Assembly: GCA_014904985.1 (NCBI GenBank)
Contig: MU128919.1
Span: 205,879-269,878, forward strand
Origin: Hydnum rufescens UP504
Lineage: Eukaryota; Basidiomycota; Agaricomycetes; Cantharellales; Hydnaceae
DNA length: 64,000 nt
Direction of reading: 5' to 3'
The notes beneath the pieces were generated by a model. It did not search any database and had not been told where the DNA came from. It saw only the letters and a list, made by a program, of their open reading frames with translations. Position 1 is the first letter of the stretch. Each line of letters starts with the position of its first letter. Made by a program: the position numbers and the translations under genes. Below, piece by piece: positions 1-14,256 of the stretch.

Positions 1-26
1 GATTTATAGAATGATGCGTGTATATA

Positions 27-3000
27 TCAGGCGCTAGAAAGTTCGTTGACGAAACCTATCCAAGTCTTTTTGTCCAGCACGCCTTCAACTAGAATATAGG
101 CAACTGTATGAGACAAGAACGCTCCAAAGAAGAAGAGAAAGCAATTTACGGTAGCCGTCTGGGTTGGTCAGGATGATGTATCGGGCGCCTACTTTGGTGA
201 ACATTTGGTGTACTAGTTCCAAAGGTGAGTTAGAGTTCAAGGTGAGAGGGGCCTTAACGCAATAGAATTAGGTGTTTATAGCTCATCAAGACACGTAAGG
301 CAGGCCCACCTGGTCCATGTAAACGGTAAAATCAAACAGTCTCTGCCATGGGGATAGTCGTATATTGAAGAGATTGAGGACGACGGTTCTTGAATTGGGT
401 ATTGACCATCAAAATGACACAATGCCGTTGGGTTATCGGCAACAATGGCTGGATCACCGATGAAATATAATAAACAGAGGATCACGGAATATAAATGATT
501 AAACTCACTGAGAGCATGCTCTAGCTCATTGTCACTGATGTAGCCGGTCACCTTGAACAACCCGTCCTCCATAATGACGATCGGGAAGCCCCCATCCCCT
601 CCTTCGTCCTTGTGCAACCGGCTGGTGAGTGACTGGGCAGTATTGTCAACGTCTGCGCGAATGACATCGACTTTGCGGTTTATTAATTCTTGCACGGTGT
701 GAGATCCCCAGAGGTGCTCATGCTACGAATTGTAGCAGCTAAGCAAATAAAGGCATCGCGTAACATTACTACACTTACCTTGGAATCTAAGTAAGGCAAT
801 TGCGACAGTCTACGTGGTTGTAACACAAATTCATATTAGGGAGACATAGATCCTCCTCAGTATAGATCACTTACTCAATAACCGAATCGTACAGTCCTTG
901 GGGGTGGATGAAATCTGCAACTGTCTTTGCCACGAGAATGGATAACATCACGGGAACGACGTAAGTCATAGTTCTCGTAAGCTCGAAGACGATGACCGCT
1001 AAGGAGATGGTAGTGCTAGATACCAGAACCATAAACGTGAGCCAAAACTCCACCATATGGCAGGCGACGCAAAGCGTACCGCGTAACTCCAGAGAGGGCA
1101 GCAGCAGCTCCAACCTGATCACGATAATTTGAGCATCGGGGTCGCAGGTAATATACGCGAACACACACCATCGCATACAGCCCGGGGATGACACAATCAT
1201 TGTCGCCCATGGATCGGCACACATCGAACATCGGGTGCTTTGGATGGTACCACTGGAGATACCTAGATCACCAAAGGAGTCGATATCAGGCAACTCAATG
1301 AACGCAACTTGTCCACGGAACGCACTGTATTAACAAGCCTACGATACGCCCGAAGCAAGCACCAACGCCTAAAATAGGGGCGAGATCATTGAGAGGGAAC
1401 AATAGCCGAGAGCCTAAAATGGACGCACCGAGGCTGGGAATGAAGATACCGGCAGGAACTTTGGTGCCGAAGGTGATCACAGTCAATGCCCCCTTAATGA
1501 ACATGGCCGCGGCAATAGCAGTAATGACTGGAAATATAGGGGCAAATTTTTCTACGCAGAGCCCCTCGTGGGACCCTCCTCCAGGTTGACACTCAGCGAA
1601 TAGGTTGTACACGAGCTCAGTCCCACCCATTCTCGTGTACGGATTCAGAAAACCCAGAGTGGTGGTTAGCACAGCGACCTATGATGGGCGGGTTCAGCCT
1701 CAAGTGTGTATCGACATAGATTTTTTAAGTTTAAATCGCTGACTAGCATGACTTCCGAGACAGGATGACGCTGCATCCATTGGGAAGACCGCACGTGTCG
1801 GACCCAGAGGACGTAAAACTTGGTGAAATATCCACCGAATATTCCCTACAGCATGAGATCAAGTTAGTAGCGCTAAAATTGAAAATTTCATGAAGGCTTA
1901 CCCCGAACAAGCCTAGGATCAGGAAAAATATCAACTCGTATGCATGCCAATCCTGTGATGGTCGAAGATAGGTGAGACCACTCAAGAACCTCTCAACAAT
2001 CAATCCCAACCTTGTCATAGGTGACCTGAAATAAGACCAGTTTCCCGGTTCCGAAAGGATCAAGTAATCGCAGAGTTACAGCAGCGATCATCGCACAAAA
2101 GAAGCTTGAAAACAGGTGGTGTCAGACACCTCGTATGCGGGACCACCAAGTAGTCGCCGACCTTCGCCACATCACTTTAGCAGGGAAGAAGTACGACACT
2201 TCTTCAAGGGAGAAGAGTACACCGCCTACTGGTGCTCCAAAGGCGACGGCAACTCCAGCGGCACAAGCAGCACTCAATATTTCTCGTCGTTTGGCTTTTA
2301 AAGAACGTGGTGAGCAAACGTATCAAACTCAGCCGTTCAGACATGTACCTTCATTGGTTTCGTACTTTCTGAACCACCTGCTAACAATATTTCCCCAACA
2401 AGCTGTGGGGAAGGCACTATTTTAGTAGATCGACATCGGCCGGGGGATTCGTGCTCACAAGCGATGTGCACGAATGGGCCTTCCTTGCCTAATTTCCAAC
2501 GGGGTCGTCAGTTAATCGTAGGCGACTGGGGAAAAGGTTCTAACCGAGGGACAGCCCAGATGCAACAGAAAGGGGAAGTCCAATCGCTTTGATAGCCAGT
2601 GTTCTGCCACCTAGGTAACCTCGCATGACGAAACCTAAAGAATTTCTTTCAAGGTGTGGAATTTGGTGGCCACATCCGAAATGCGCACCACCGAGAATGC
2701 ATTTAAGTTCTGGAATGCCACTTCCGGCAGCCTTGGAAGACATCACGTTGATATCAGTTGAATGTAGGGACTGATATTCACGGCAAACAGTAAAGTACAT
2801 ACGAAGTACATTATTCCCCTCCGCCGGGAGCCGTGGGTGGGAGACTTTGCATTCCCTGTACTCTGCTGTGTGGAGAGCGACGAGTCTGACCTCGCGGAGA
2901 ATGAAGTAGAAGCGGTGAGATGTATGGTAAGGATAGCAGAGATGAATACGAAGAGGAGCTGAAGACAGGGAAAGATCATCAGAAAGTCTTGGCGATCGGC

Positions 3001-4011
3001 AACAGATCTGACGCACGGCAAAAAAGGAGTAGACTATATATTCAATTATCCAGGTCTTGGGGCTAAGCTTATTAGGGTCCTTGATATGCTGGCCAAATTG
3101 CTCCGCCCAGGTAATCCATTCTGTACAGGAAATATCGGAGTGACCAGGATTTAAGCCTGTCACGCTGAAGGGAAGACGAGTGACATTGGCGTATCCGTTT
3201 CCACTGAGATCATCATCCAATACTGGACAACAAAATCGCTTCGCCTTCCACCAGCCGTCATTACAGAACCCCTCTTTGATGTCGAAGAGCCACTGTTCCA
3301 AGCGCACAATGACGAATGCGGAGATGGCGGTCAGAAAACCAACGATCGTCACGACAATCCACCCGAGACTCCGGTCCCAAAGATTCACCAAGCGCCCACG
3401 CAGTGAGCGACGGCGACGAAGTAGCGAAACTCGTGCTGAATCTTTCACCTATAAATCCTACTAAGAGGGGACCGAACGAAGGGAAAGGGATGCACACGCG
3501 TACCGCGTCATGTAGCCAGTCTATAGAGGTGAATGTGCTATACCAAAATCGAATGCCATTGATGTAGTTCTCTGACTCGGCGGATTATCCTCCAGTACAT
3601 GCTATTTCAACATGTGTCAATCATCGCAATTCTGGGCTCAAGAGGCCTAAAAACGTTGCCATACATCGTACGATGACTTTGGTCTTTGGAATGGTGGAAA
3701 AACGCGGATGCTGAACTTCGGAGACGCGAGTCCCTTGGGGATGATGGGCGCGACGGAGGAGATGTGGGCTGATAGCCAATAACGGGGGTACTGTACCTTC
3801 GTGGAGCGTAAGATGATGCCGTGGTCGATCCATATTGTGGGGTATTCTTTGCTGAGGTGTTGAGGGGCAATCTAGCATTATTACTATTGTGGGATTGATT
3901 TCCTCTTGCATCCACCGTGAGAGTGTGCCTGTGAGTCCACCTTATCGTTGAGGCTGGAGAAGTGCTTAGGTCGGTCTCCGGAACACCTTCAGCACCAGCA
4001 GGATCAGGCAT
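27..4011 (-). CDS. CLC-family voltage-gated chloride channel / Cl-/H+ exchanger (GEF1-like), many introns
   Basis: Multi-pass CLC protein, expected to move chloride, probably in exchange for protons, across Golgi or endosomal membranes. The N-terminus is a long Ser/Pro-rich tail starting MPDPAG at 4011. Next come the [10 protein letters not shown] motif and a basic helix (3450-3560), the first membrane helix, GSGIPELK (about 2715), [11 protein letters not shown] (about 2460-2490), [12 protein letters not shown] (about 1440-1475), and [20 protein letters not shown] with [13 protein letters not shown] (about 980-1200). The C-terminus holds paired CBS domains. The glutamate of GKEGP, the gating/proton glutamate, is present, which favours exchange activity (family knowledge). 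One intron is clear at 3503-3451. A last short exon, spliced after DGY, reads [19 protein letters not shown] and stops at 27. Family assignment is secure; some internal splice sites are approximate. An upstream ATG at 4074 is possible. Confidence 0.93.
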
Positions 4012-5013
4012 CTCAGGGGTGCGGAGCACGAGAAATAGATACTTAATATATATCGGGCAGTGCCACGGAACCAATACACACTGTCAGACTGTCTGTCTTT
4101 ACACGACACCTTCATGAATTCACAACACACTTGTAGTCGACACAATGGAGATTACTTCCCACAGAATTCCCTCAGCCAATCCCTAGTAATGTCTAGACAT
4201 TCTGTCACGTAGCGGAGCGGAGATCCCGCAACAGTCAAAATCTGTCTGCCACCACTTTCCAAAAAAAGCTCCTAATCGTATATATAGGTATACATCCAGT
4301 AATGGGTGGCCTGGGGGCACGTGTGGCATCAGAGCTTTTTGCTACTGGTGTGACCTCGTGACATGTCTGGGAAGCACCCGGAGACGGCAATCTTGTTCCT
4401 TACCATGTCAGTCGACAATAGTGTTGTTGGGGACCCATGGACGCTTTTGTGCGACCAAAGATAAGTATACTGTATATAACCTCAAAACCTCATGTCCAAT
4501 CTTTCTGAATGGGACACCCAATCTAGCGCCCGATCTAGATAACAATGCCCCCAGGGCATGTGACACCCGATCTAGCGCCCGATTAGATAGCAATACCCCC
4601 ATGGCGATGTGACCGGATTGCTATCGGTGGGAGCAACTTTTCCTACTGTGACGTGACAGATTCTTAGACTTGCGCACGTACAGTACTGTAATGCATGTCA
4701 AGGGAAAAAAAAACTTATATTCAGTGGCGAAGATAAGCTAGGGATACGACAGGTAGGTTGGCTCAAAGAAGGATTTGTCGTAGCGACCCGCAAGAATGAT
4801 CATGGATTGACCAAAGGTAAAAGCGAGGAATAAAACGACAAGCAGTAGAATGACAATATGACAAAAACAATGAGAGAGGTGGAGATAGATATAGAAGAGA
4901 AGATAACATAATTGCCCCTCGTATCATCGCTTGAAGCCATTCTTATAACATCCCTTGGGGTGCTTGGACTGGGGTCGTTTTCGCGTCTACGGCAAGGGTA
5001 GCGGCGTCGGCAG
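4012..5013. other. Intergenic region between CLC and the PWWP gene
   Basis: About 1 kb without a supportable gene. It should hold the CLC promoter and the 3' flank of the PWWP gene. A 49-bp imperfect direct repeat lies inside (separate entry). The short ORFs here have no recognisable content. Confidence 0.6.
4514..4611. repeat. Imperfect 49-bp tandem duplication
   Basis: Two adjacent 49-bp copies (4514-4562 and 4563-4611) share the cores ACACCC, ATCTAGCGCCCGAT, TAGATA and CAAT, and differ at scattered positions plus compensating small indels. It lies in intergenic DNA upstream of the CLC gene. Function is unknown; an old tandem duplication is the simplest reading. Confidence 0.8.
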
Positions 5014-6393
5014 TCAGCCCTCGACGTCTGGGACCTTATCGTCTGCTTTCGCACCCTCCCCGTTAACGGGTTCTGGTTCCGCAACAGCATCTGCGTCCGT
5101 CATGGAAGTATCTCCACCAGCAACCGGTGCAGCTGCGCCATTCTCCACGGGCGCGGAAGATGGGTTGATGATTTTCCCCCAATTTTGAAGGAGCTTGTTG
5201 GCTCGCTCGCGAATTTTAAATTCGTCCTCGTTGGGAATTGCACCTTCGGGAAGGGTACCAATCTTCCGCATGACCTTGCCTAGCATCCACATTAGCCTAA
5301 CGAGCGGCCCTCCAGAACGAAAGCTTGCCTATTTTAGATGACGACATGAGACCGACAGTCAGTTTGGGAGTATAATCTTCGACCAATCTCAGTGTTTCAG
5401 AGGATTGAGCCATATCCTGTTGGTGGAATTCCTATCAGTAGTTGATAGGACTTGACGTATGGCTCACCTCGGCTTTGATGTCGCCCGTCTTGGGTAAGAA
5501 AGCTCGTTGCAACTCGTGTCTCCACGACTTCACTCTCGTGGCTTCAGGGTGATCTGAGACTAGGCGGCGGGAAACTTGATGAAACCCGAAAGAACAGCGG
5601 ACAGAGAGTCGCTCTACGCACCCTCGTCGCCTTCATCGTCGTCATCGCCCTTCTTTGCACGCTTGACAGGGCGTTCCAAATCCTCCTTCTTATCACCATC
5701 AGCGGCGCCCTCATCCTCGCTTTCCACAATGGAAGGAGCTGAAATAGCGCCATTTTTCCTGCCTCGGCCTTTCTTGGGCTTCGCAGGGGCGGGTTCCGCA
5801 GATTTGGCTTTTGCAACTTTGGGTTTTCGGGGGTCTTGGCCTTGGCCTTCTTGTCGACATCACTATCCCGCTTGCGCTTTTTGGAAGTTGACTTGATTTC
5901 CCCAGTCTCGGCCTCCTCGTCTTCATCAAGCTCGTCAACAGGTGCGTTTTTTTCGGCTTCTTCGTTCTCTTTTCGTATTTGTCGCTGCTCGCTTTCCCAC
6001 TCTGTCGGGTCTTTGGCAATTCGATATGCACTCAAGAGCTCCCCATTCTTCTTAGACGGCTCGTTAATATAGGCATCGATCTCATGCGGGAGTAATTTGG
6101 ACAAGTCCTTTGGAACCTGCCATGCACTACAAATTATAAGAGTGTTTAAGATGGCCTGAAAACACGTATAAAGACGCGAAAACTCACTGGTCTCCTGCAG
6201 GAAAGAAGCGCACACAATAGAACTGGGTTTTGGTGGACTTGGGACGGTCCTTCGTGACAGCTTTAGGTACTGCTTCAGGATCGACGATTTGACCAGGCCA
6301 AGGGGGATATCCTTTGATTTTAGCAAGCACCGTCTCCCCGATGGTGTAAGAGGTGGGATGGTTCGATGATTTCTTAGAAGAGGAGCTTGCCAT
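5014..6393 (-). CDS. PWWP-domain chromatin protein with C-terminal LEDGF/IBD-like helical region
   Basis: Nuclear chromatin reader of the fungal PWWP family. Residues 1-70 begin MASSSSKKSS and contain GETVLAKIKGYPPWPGQIVDP and TQFYCVRFFPAGD, the PWWP barrel that binds methylated-histone nucleosomes in this family. After an intron come WQVPKDLSKLLPHEI, a long acidic/basic disordered middle with KKRKRD-type nuclear signals, then VSDHPEATRVKSWRHELQRA and MWMLGKVMRKIGTLPEGAIP, which look like the TFIIS-N/IBD-like helical domain. The stop is at 5014. Oddity: the frame changes at a G5 run (plus strand 5829-5833). With one extra C on the coding strand the reading runs KTPRKPKVAKAKSAEPA and stays open; as printed it drifts into junk. 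This is probably a one-base consensus error. The domain call is secure; the exact cellular role is inferred. Confidence 0.88.
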
Positions 6394-7694
6394 GGTGAGA
6401 GAGAAGAGGCAGAAGGGCCAGCTCGTACGCGAAAGTTTCGAGTGGTTCGCGTCAAAACACTTCGGAGTTTGAATCGGAACTCCCGCAATTTCCTAATCCA
6501 ACAGTACCTTTGTTTATTCGTCCCCCACCGGGCGCTTCGAGGCATATTGCTCAGTCAGTCTTGCTGGGAATTATTATTCACACGTCCTTTGTCTCCAGCC
6601 ACAAAATTTCCCCGGCTTAACCTGCTTATTATTCGCCATCGTCAACTACAGCATGCTGGCTCTGCTGTCGATGCGTGACTTCAAGGCCTTTGAGTGAGTT
6701 TCAAGATTCTGTAAGCAGTCCCCTGTTAGCTTTTGTCACTGGGTCCTACAGTTACATTGTTGTCTCCGATCGTGTACCTATACAAAGCCCAAGCGTAATT
6801 CTTTCTAAATCCCTCTGTGGGCTCTCGGGATTGTATAGGAGCGCCGTACTATCGACCCGTGCCACTCTGATCTGAGGGGCTTGATGGATTCTCATTGCTC
6901 AAGGGCATCCGAGGCATGTGTGCTTCAACACTCCTCCGAAACTCCCCATTTCTTCTAGACGTACTGCCACACACTGGTGCAGTATCTGTTGCTCTTGAAA
7001 CCGACCTGGCTGCAATGATTGAGCCGTTTATATATCATGATATCTCATAATATCACAGCTAGTACATCACTTATGTCAATAAGCCTGGTCTGGGACTTCT
7101 GGGATTTTGGGAGCTGCATTTCACTTGGATTTTGAGTTCAGGAAAGAAAAGACATGCTCTGACAGTGAAGGTACAGTGAGTGAACATACGATTGCCTGTG
7201 AGCTGGTAAATTTTTGTACCTCATTAAGCCTTTCTGCTTGTTCTATTTTAAATGCTGTGAATGATGTCCTCATGGCTGCTGTAAAATTTGAGTGTATGAA
7301 AAGTGGACGGCGCTTGCCCCAGGAATGAATCATGAATCATCATCAACAATTTGTAGATCCAGTGTATTATAAAGGTCTACAAACGGTAAGTGAGGACAAA
7401 TTGCATTGGGGGTGGGATTGGGGACACCCAGGTCCCTTTAGGTAGACAACCGATTCCTCTTTGAAGCCTCCATCTATGACGCAACCTTGAACAACCTCAA
7501 TCAATAGGCAATCGTGGAGAACTGCTTCTGTCTCATAGGACCATGTCCCAGGGCTGGAATCCCTGTGGTCGTGTGTAGCTGGAATATCATAAATCTCTGA
7601 TGCGTGGGAAATCGGAAACAAATTGATTTATTCCTCGGCGTTATCCGGCTATCGCCCGGGGATACAAAAATTAGCGAGCCTTGGAATTATTCGG
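6394..7694. other. Intergenic region, divergent promoter of PWWP gene and TOA1
   Basis: About 1.3 kb between two divergently transcribed genes. Short ORFs on both strands (for example 7367-7621 minus) show no recognisable motif or consistent splice structure. I see no gene, tRNA or repeat here. Confidence 0.55.
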
Positions 7695-8764
7695 ATGTCG
7701 AATAAGATTGTGGTAAGGATACACGAGACTATTGAGCGTAGGTTCGTCTGAGTGTCTGCGCCATGAACAGCCCACAGTCTATCGCAATGTCGTGGACGAT
7801 GTCATGGTTAACATCCGCTCCGAATTCGAGGAGTTTGGTGTGGGGGAGCACGTCCTCCAGGATCTCCAAAGTGTCAGTCCCCGTCTCTTGCCTAGTCTTC
7901 TGCTATCTGGCTCAGGCATTCCGTCGTGCTCCAACAGAGATGGGAAGTGAAGATTATGAGGTCCAATGTCGCCGAGTTCGAGCGATCCGCTACTTTGCCG
8001 TCCGTTGGTCAAAACCAGCTCATGTATCCCTCAGCCGCCCCCCCTCTACCAGGCCCGCCACAGTCCTCACGGTATGCCCCGCCACCGCTGGACGTGCCTC
8101 CTCCCTTGGCTGGACCACCGCCGTCCCTTTATCAGCGCGGCCATACAAACGGCGCGGGACTGAATCTCTCATTACCTTCTCACTATGGAATGGATGACAA
8201 CACGCCAGTGCGTATTCTGACCTTGGCCAGGTCGTGCTGTGGTCCTGGTTTTTCTCTCGAAATGACACCATCTTACTCCTAGGTCAAGTCGGAGACCCGG
8301 ATACCACAGCTTGACGGGCCTTCTGCTTCCTCTCGCGACTCATCCGTCTCTTCCGAGGGATCTCCATCGCCACCCACTAAACCAGTCCCGCTGCCGTCGC
8401 TCAAAGTCGAGTCTGCCACACATGTGGACGACGAGGCTGTCATTGGATCTGACCTTGATGACTCCGACGACGAGGACAACTTGGCAGGGGGTGCCGATGA
8501 TCCTGTTGGTGGCGCCAAAGACATCGTTTTCTGCACGTATGATAAGGCAAGCTGGGTTCGCTACGTTCGTCTGCAGTCTTGTTCTCACGGGACAGCTTCC
8601 CAGGTTCAAAGAGTAAAGAATAAATGGAAATGCGTTCTCAAGGACGGAATGGTGCACCTTCACGGAAAGGACTACCTATTCTCGAAGTGCACAGGGTGTG
8701 TAATTCCATTCCTCAGATAATTGACTAGTTTATTTATCTCCTGTGCAGAGAATTCGAGTGGTAA
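7695..8764 (+). CDS. TOA1: Transcription initiation factor IIA large subunit (TFIIA alpha/beta)
   Basis: Large subunit of TFIIA, which stabilises TBP on the TATA box in RNA polymerase II initiation. Exon 1 is only MSNKIV (7695-7712). An intron (7713-7770) leads to PTVYRNVVDDVMVNIRSEF and a helix-bundle N-domain ending RWEVKIMRSNVAEFE. A Pro-rich linker (SAAPPLPGPPQSS) and an acidic stretch (DLDDSDDEDNLAGG) follow. The C-domain is DIVFCTYDK, VQRVKNKWKCVLKDGMVHL, GKDYLFSKCTGEFEW, stop at 8762-8764; this is the TBP/DNA-contacting barrel, complete to the usual terminal tryptophan. The intron at 8547-8603 has a GC donor (AAG|GCAAGC) and a CAG acceptor. The start was chosen because MSNKIV spliced to PTVYR matches the family's N-terminus. 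Confidence 0.95.
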
Positions 8765-8871
8765 CAAGATGACCGAATACGAGCTTGATCGCATTTCCAC
8801 GTACCCTCCACATCATGACATTTTACTCCTCTACGCCCATTTTCCTCACATTACTACTGTACCATCTTTAG

Positions 8872-9938
8872 CTACGTCCAAACAAGGGTCGGGATTCTGA
8901 TATGATATAAGGGATTGGCTTCGTCCACGGCCGCCCGAGCTTTGTTCTTGAGAGGCGTGGCGACGACCAACGGCACGATATAAACACCGGGCAATGGTAG
9001 GGGGTGATGCAGAAGCTTGATTCCGATCACCGGCCAGTCGCCAACCCTTCCAAAGCAATTTGTGCTTGCCACAAGCCGACGTTGCGTACCAGTCGCAGAG
9101 CAAGAGGGGCGGGGAGGATCAGAATGATCAAGGGTGGAACCACGGCGAGTAGAAATGGCGTGAGCACCAGTGCGATACTGGCTTTGATCACTAGGAAATG
9201 AAAGATGGGTAGGTAGGAGCCTTCCCAATCGAGGAACTGGCGCGTCATCAACGCACTGTCCGAGAGGGTCCTGAATTTGGCCATGCTCACCATAGCATAC
9301 GTATTTTGAAGAAAAGAGGGCTCAATCGAACGCCCAGATTCAGTGTCAACCACTGTTGCGAATTGATGGAAGGTGGGACGACGCGGGGGCCGTGGAAGGC
9401 CGTGAAATTTACATTGCATAAGTATCTACATAGCAGGCCAGGTATGGTAGTAGATTCGGAAGTATTCTGAGGGTATACATACCTCAGTGTTGGTGAAGAA
9501 ACGAGATCCTACAAGAGTCAACCACCACATCAGAGCCCCTATAAAACAGTTAGATGGGTACGATGGAATGAAAAGCAAAATATACTGACCGAGAGGCAAA
9601 GTGAGGAGAAGAGTTGTCCCTACTAGCACACCGAGAAACAAGTAAAGCCATACAAGCAAGGCAAAGGGAAAATTAATGATTAAGAGATGAAATACTGGGA
9701 GCCAGTATTGAGATTGGGCCATGGGTGAGAAGTACCGACGACTATGGCCAATGGAGGTGGAATAATCCACCGGAGCTGCGAGGAGAGGTGTGCGCTCATC
9801 AAGGTTCGATGGTACAGTTATACTGGTCGTGCGTCGTCTAGAGCGCTTTGCCCTCCGAACAGCTTCACTGTACGATGGGGGCTCGTCGAGGCCAACTGCG
9901 ACGATATCACGCCCCCCTAGGGGGTCGTCCGAGGCCAT
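8872..9938 (-). CDS. Integral membrane protein with N-terminal PPxY motif, function unknown
   Basis: I do not recognise a named family. The first ATG after the alternative start is at 9938 (MASDDPLGG). Residues 15-30 contain EPPSYSEAVRRAKR, a PPxY motif of the kind bound by WW domains such as those of Rsp5/Nedd4 ubiquitin ligases (family knowledge). A dileucine-like ERTPLLAA follows, then several hydrophobic segments: VFHLLIINFPFALLVWLYLF, LGVLVGTTLLLTLPLG, ALMWWLTLVGS and, after two introns, FLVIKASIALVLTPFLLAVV and PPLIILILPAPLAL. It is probably an endomembrane protein. Near 9047 the frame seems to change from LWQAQIALEG to VGDWPVIGIKLL with too little room for an intron, so either the end is shorter or one base is missing. 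It is divergent to COQ3 with about 110 bp between starts. Confidence 0.65.
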
Positions 9939-10048
9939 GCTAGTAGGCTTGGCGGGATATGCCGGCCTTGAACCATTTTGGGCACCAACATAGACTCGTC
10001 CCAAGTCTTCCTTAACTTTTACCTTGGAAGACCAGGGTTCATTCCTTG

Positions 10049-11041
10049 ATGAATCGCATCGCATCTATACGACGCACCGTCCGTTCGCTTCATTCAACCG
10101 CATCGACTATTAATCCCGACGAGATCGACTTCTTCTCACGCTTGGCCTCACAATGGTGGGATCCACGGGGGGAGTTTGCACTTCTTCACCGTATGAACCC
10201 CGTGCGAGTGGGTTTTATCCGTGATAAAATTATTCAAACATTGGATGAGGATATCACCCCCCTTGATCACCTCTCTCCGACCCGCAGTGCTCGAATCCTC
10301 GATGGTATGGAAGCCCTTGACATTGGTTGTGGTGGCGGTTTACTTGCAGAGGCATGTTCTCCTGAAATGAATGATGTGGCCCTCCATCTGAGCCTGCTAA
10401 GATAATCTAGAGCCTCGCACGTCTAGGAGCCCGTACCACAGGCGTAGATGCGTCTGAATCCAACATTAAAATCGCCGCACTGCACGCCTCTGCTGACGCT
10501 CGTCTAACAACGGGTATAAACTATCGCTATGGGTCTGCCGAGGAGATGGTGGCGGAAGGAAAGAAATTCGACCTCGTGTGCTCCATGGAGGTTCTAGAGC
10601 ATGTGAACAATCCCCGAACGTTTTTGACGAGCTGTGCCGACTTAGTCAAAGTGCGCTGCATGTATGTTGGTGATTTAACTGTACTCATACGATCTCATTG
10701 TGGTATAGCCCGGGGGACACCTCTTCCTCTCCACTATATCAAGAACGCCATTATCGTACTTTCTCGCCATATTTATGGCCGAGCATGCCCTTCGCCTCGT
10801 TCGCCCAGGGACCCATGACTATTCCAAATTCGTGAAACCCTCTGAATTGGTCGAATTTTTCCAACATCCTGATCTTGCTTGGATCTCTCGGACTTACGGT
10901 GGCATCCCAATAAGAAAAGAGGCCGAAATTCGCGGTCTAATTTACAATCCACTGGAGGGTGCGTGGAAGACGCTTCCGGCTGGACTATCAGGCACTCAGT
11001 GTAATTACTTGTTTTGGGCGAGAAAGCCTAATTTATCTTGA
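10049..11041 (+). CDS. COQ3: Ubiquinone biosynthesis O-methyltransferase, mitochondrial
   Basis: SAM-dependent O-methyltransferase acting twice in coenzyme Q synthesis, on the matrix side of the inner mitochondrial membrane. The start MNRIASIRRTVRSLHSTAS is a basic, Ser/Thr-rich transit peptide. FFSRLASQWWDPRGEFALLHRMNP is the family signature, ALDIGCGGGLLAE is SAM motif I, then ARLGARTTGVDASESNI, KFDLVCSMEVLEHV and PGGHLFLSTISRTPLSY. The C-terminus ends WKTLPAGLSGTQCNYLFWARKPNLS. It has three exons: 10049-10351, 10411-10650 and 10709-11041. Intron 1 uses a GC donor (GAG|GCATGT) with branch site TGCTAAG; intron 2 is GT-AG. Length and motif order match the family, and the reading frame is intact throughout. 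Confidence 0.95.
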
Positions 11042-11758
11042 GGCTCAGTCCGCACTTTTTTGTGTCGCAAAAATACAATTTTGTGTAGAATCCCACAGAG
11101 CCCCGGGGGCGGCTACATTGCTAGGGGTGTGTAGGCGCAAAGTCCAGCAAGGGAAAACTTTTGTGGCGTGGCAGCCGCGAAGCGGCGGGGAACAGGATCG
11201 ATGTGGGCAATCAAGAGCTTCACACCTTCTCCGAAGTCTGATCCCGTTAACACGTCTGGGCTTCGGAAACCTCGAATTCGGGGTCTCCTGACTCCCGAAT
11301 GACGAGGTCGGGTTGACCATTATTTTGATCGATGTCGGAACAATTCAACCAGTTCTGGCGGAGCATCTAGCTGCATGTGGAAGTTTGTCATTAATATTAA
11401 CATTCGAGGGAAGAGTATGTGCATATGTAAATTGTGACGATTGGGTATGTGGCTATGAACCTAAGTGAGTGTGTATGTGTGTGAGATAAGACTAGGGAAA
11501 CGAAGGTAAGAAGTTTTCTCTCTTGAAAGCATTGCCAGAACCCCCCGCAAGAATGGCCAATATTTTCGAGCATGCAAAGAAAGAGCGCGGACAAACCGAT
11601 AATATTGTTTTCTTTCCCATGTCGAAGGCCTATGATAATACGCCATTAACGCCAAGTGTCCCTCTCTGTGTACGTGCCCGATGCAGGGGAGGTCAAGCTT
11701 CGATTCGGGTCGCTCTCCCATGTGACTATTCATAGACACTATGAGAAATCCATGCACC
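11042..11758. other. Intergenic region between convergent COQ3 and glucoamylase genes
   Basis: About 0.7 kb between two convergent gene ends. It contains only short ORFs and low-complexity patches (TGTGTATGTGTGTGAG near 11468). No gene or RNA is supported. Confidence 0.55.

Positions 11759-14256
<2,498 letters not shown>

Noticed and set aside
5544..6545. Single 333-codon frame as the PWWP protein
   Set aside because: It runs through the first intron and past the frameshift; the PWWP start and the C-terminal domain are in other frames.
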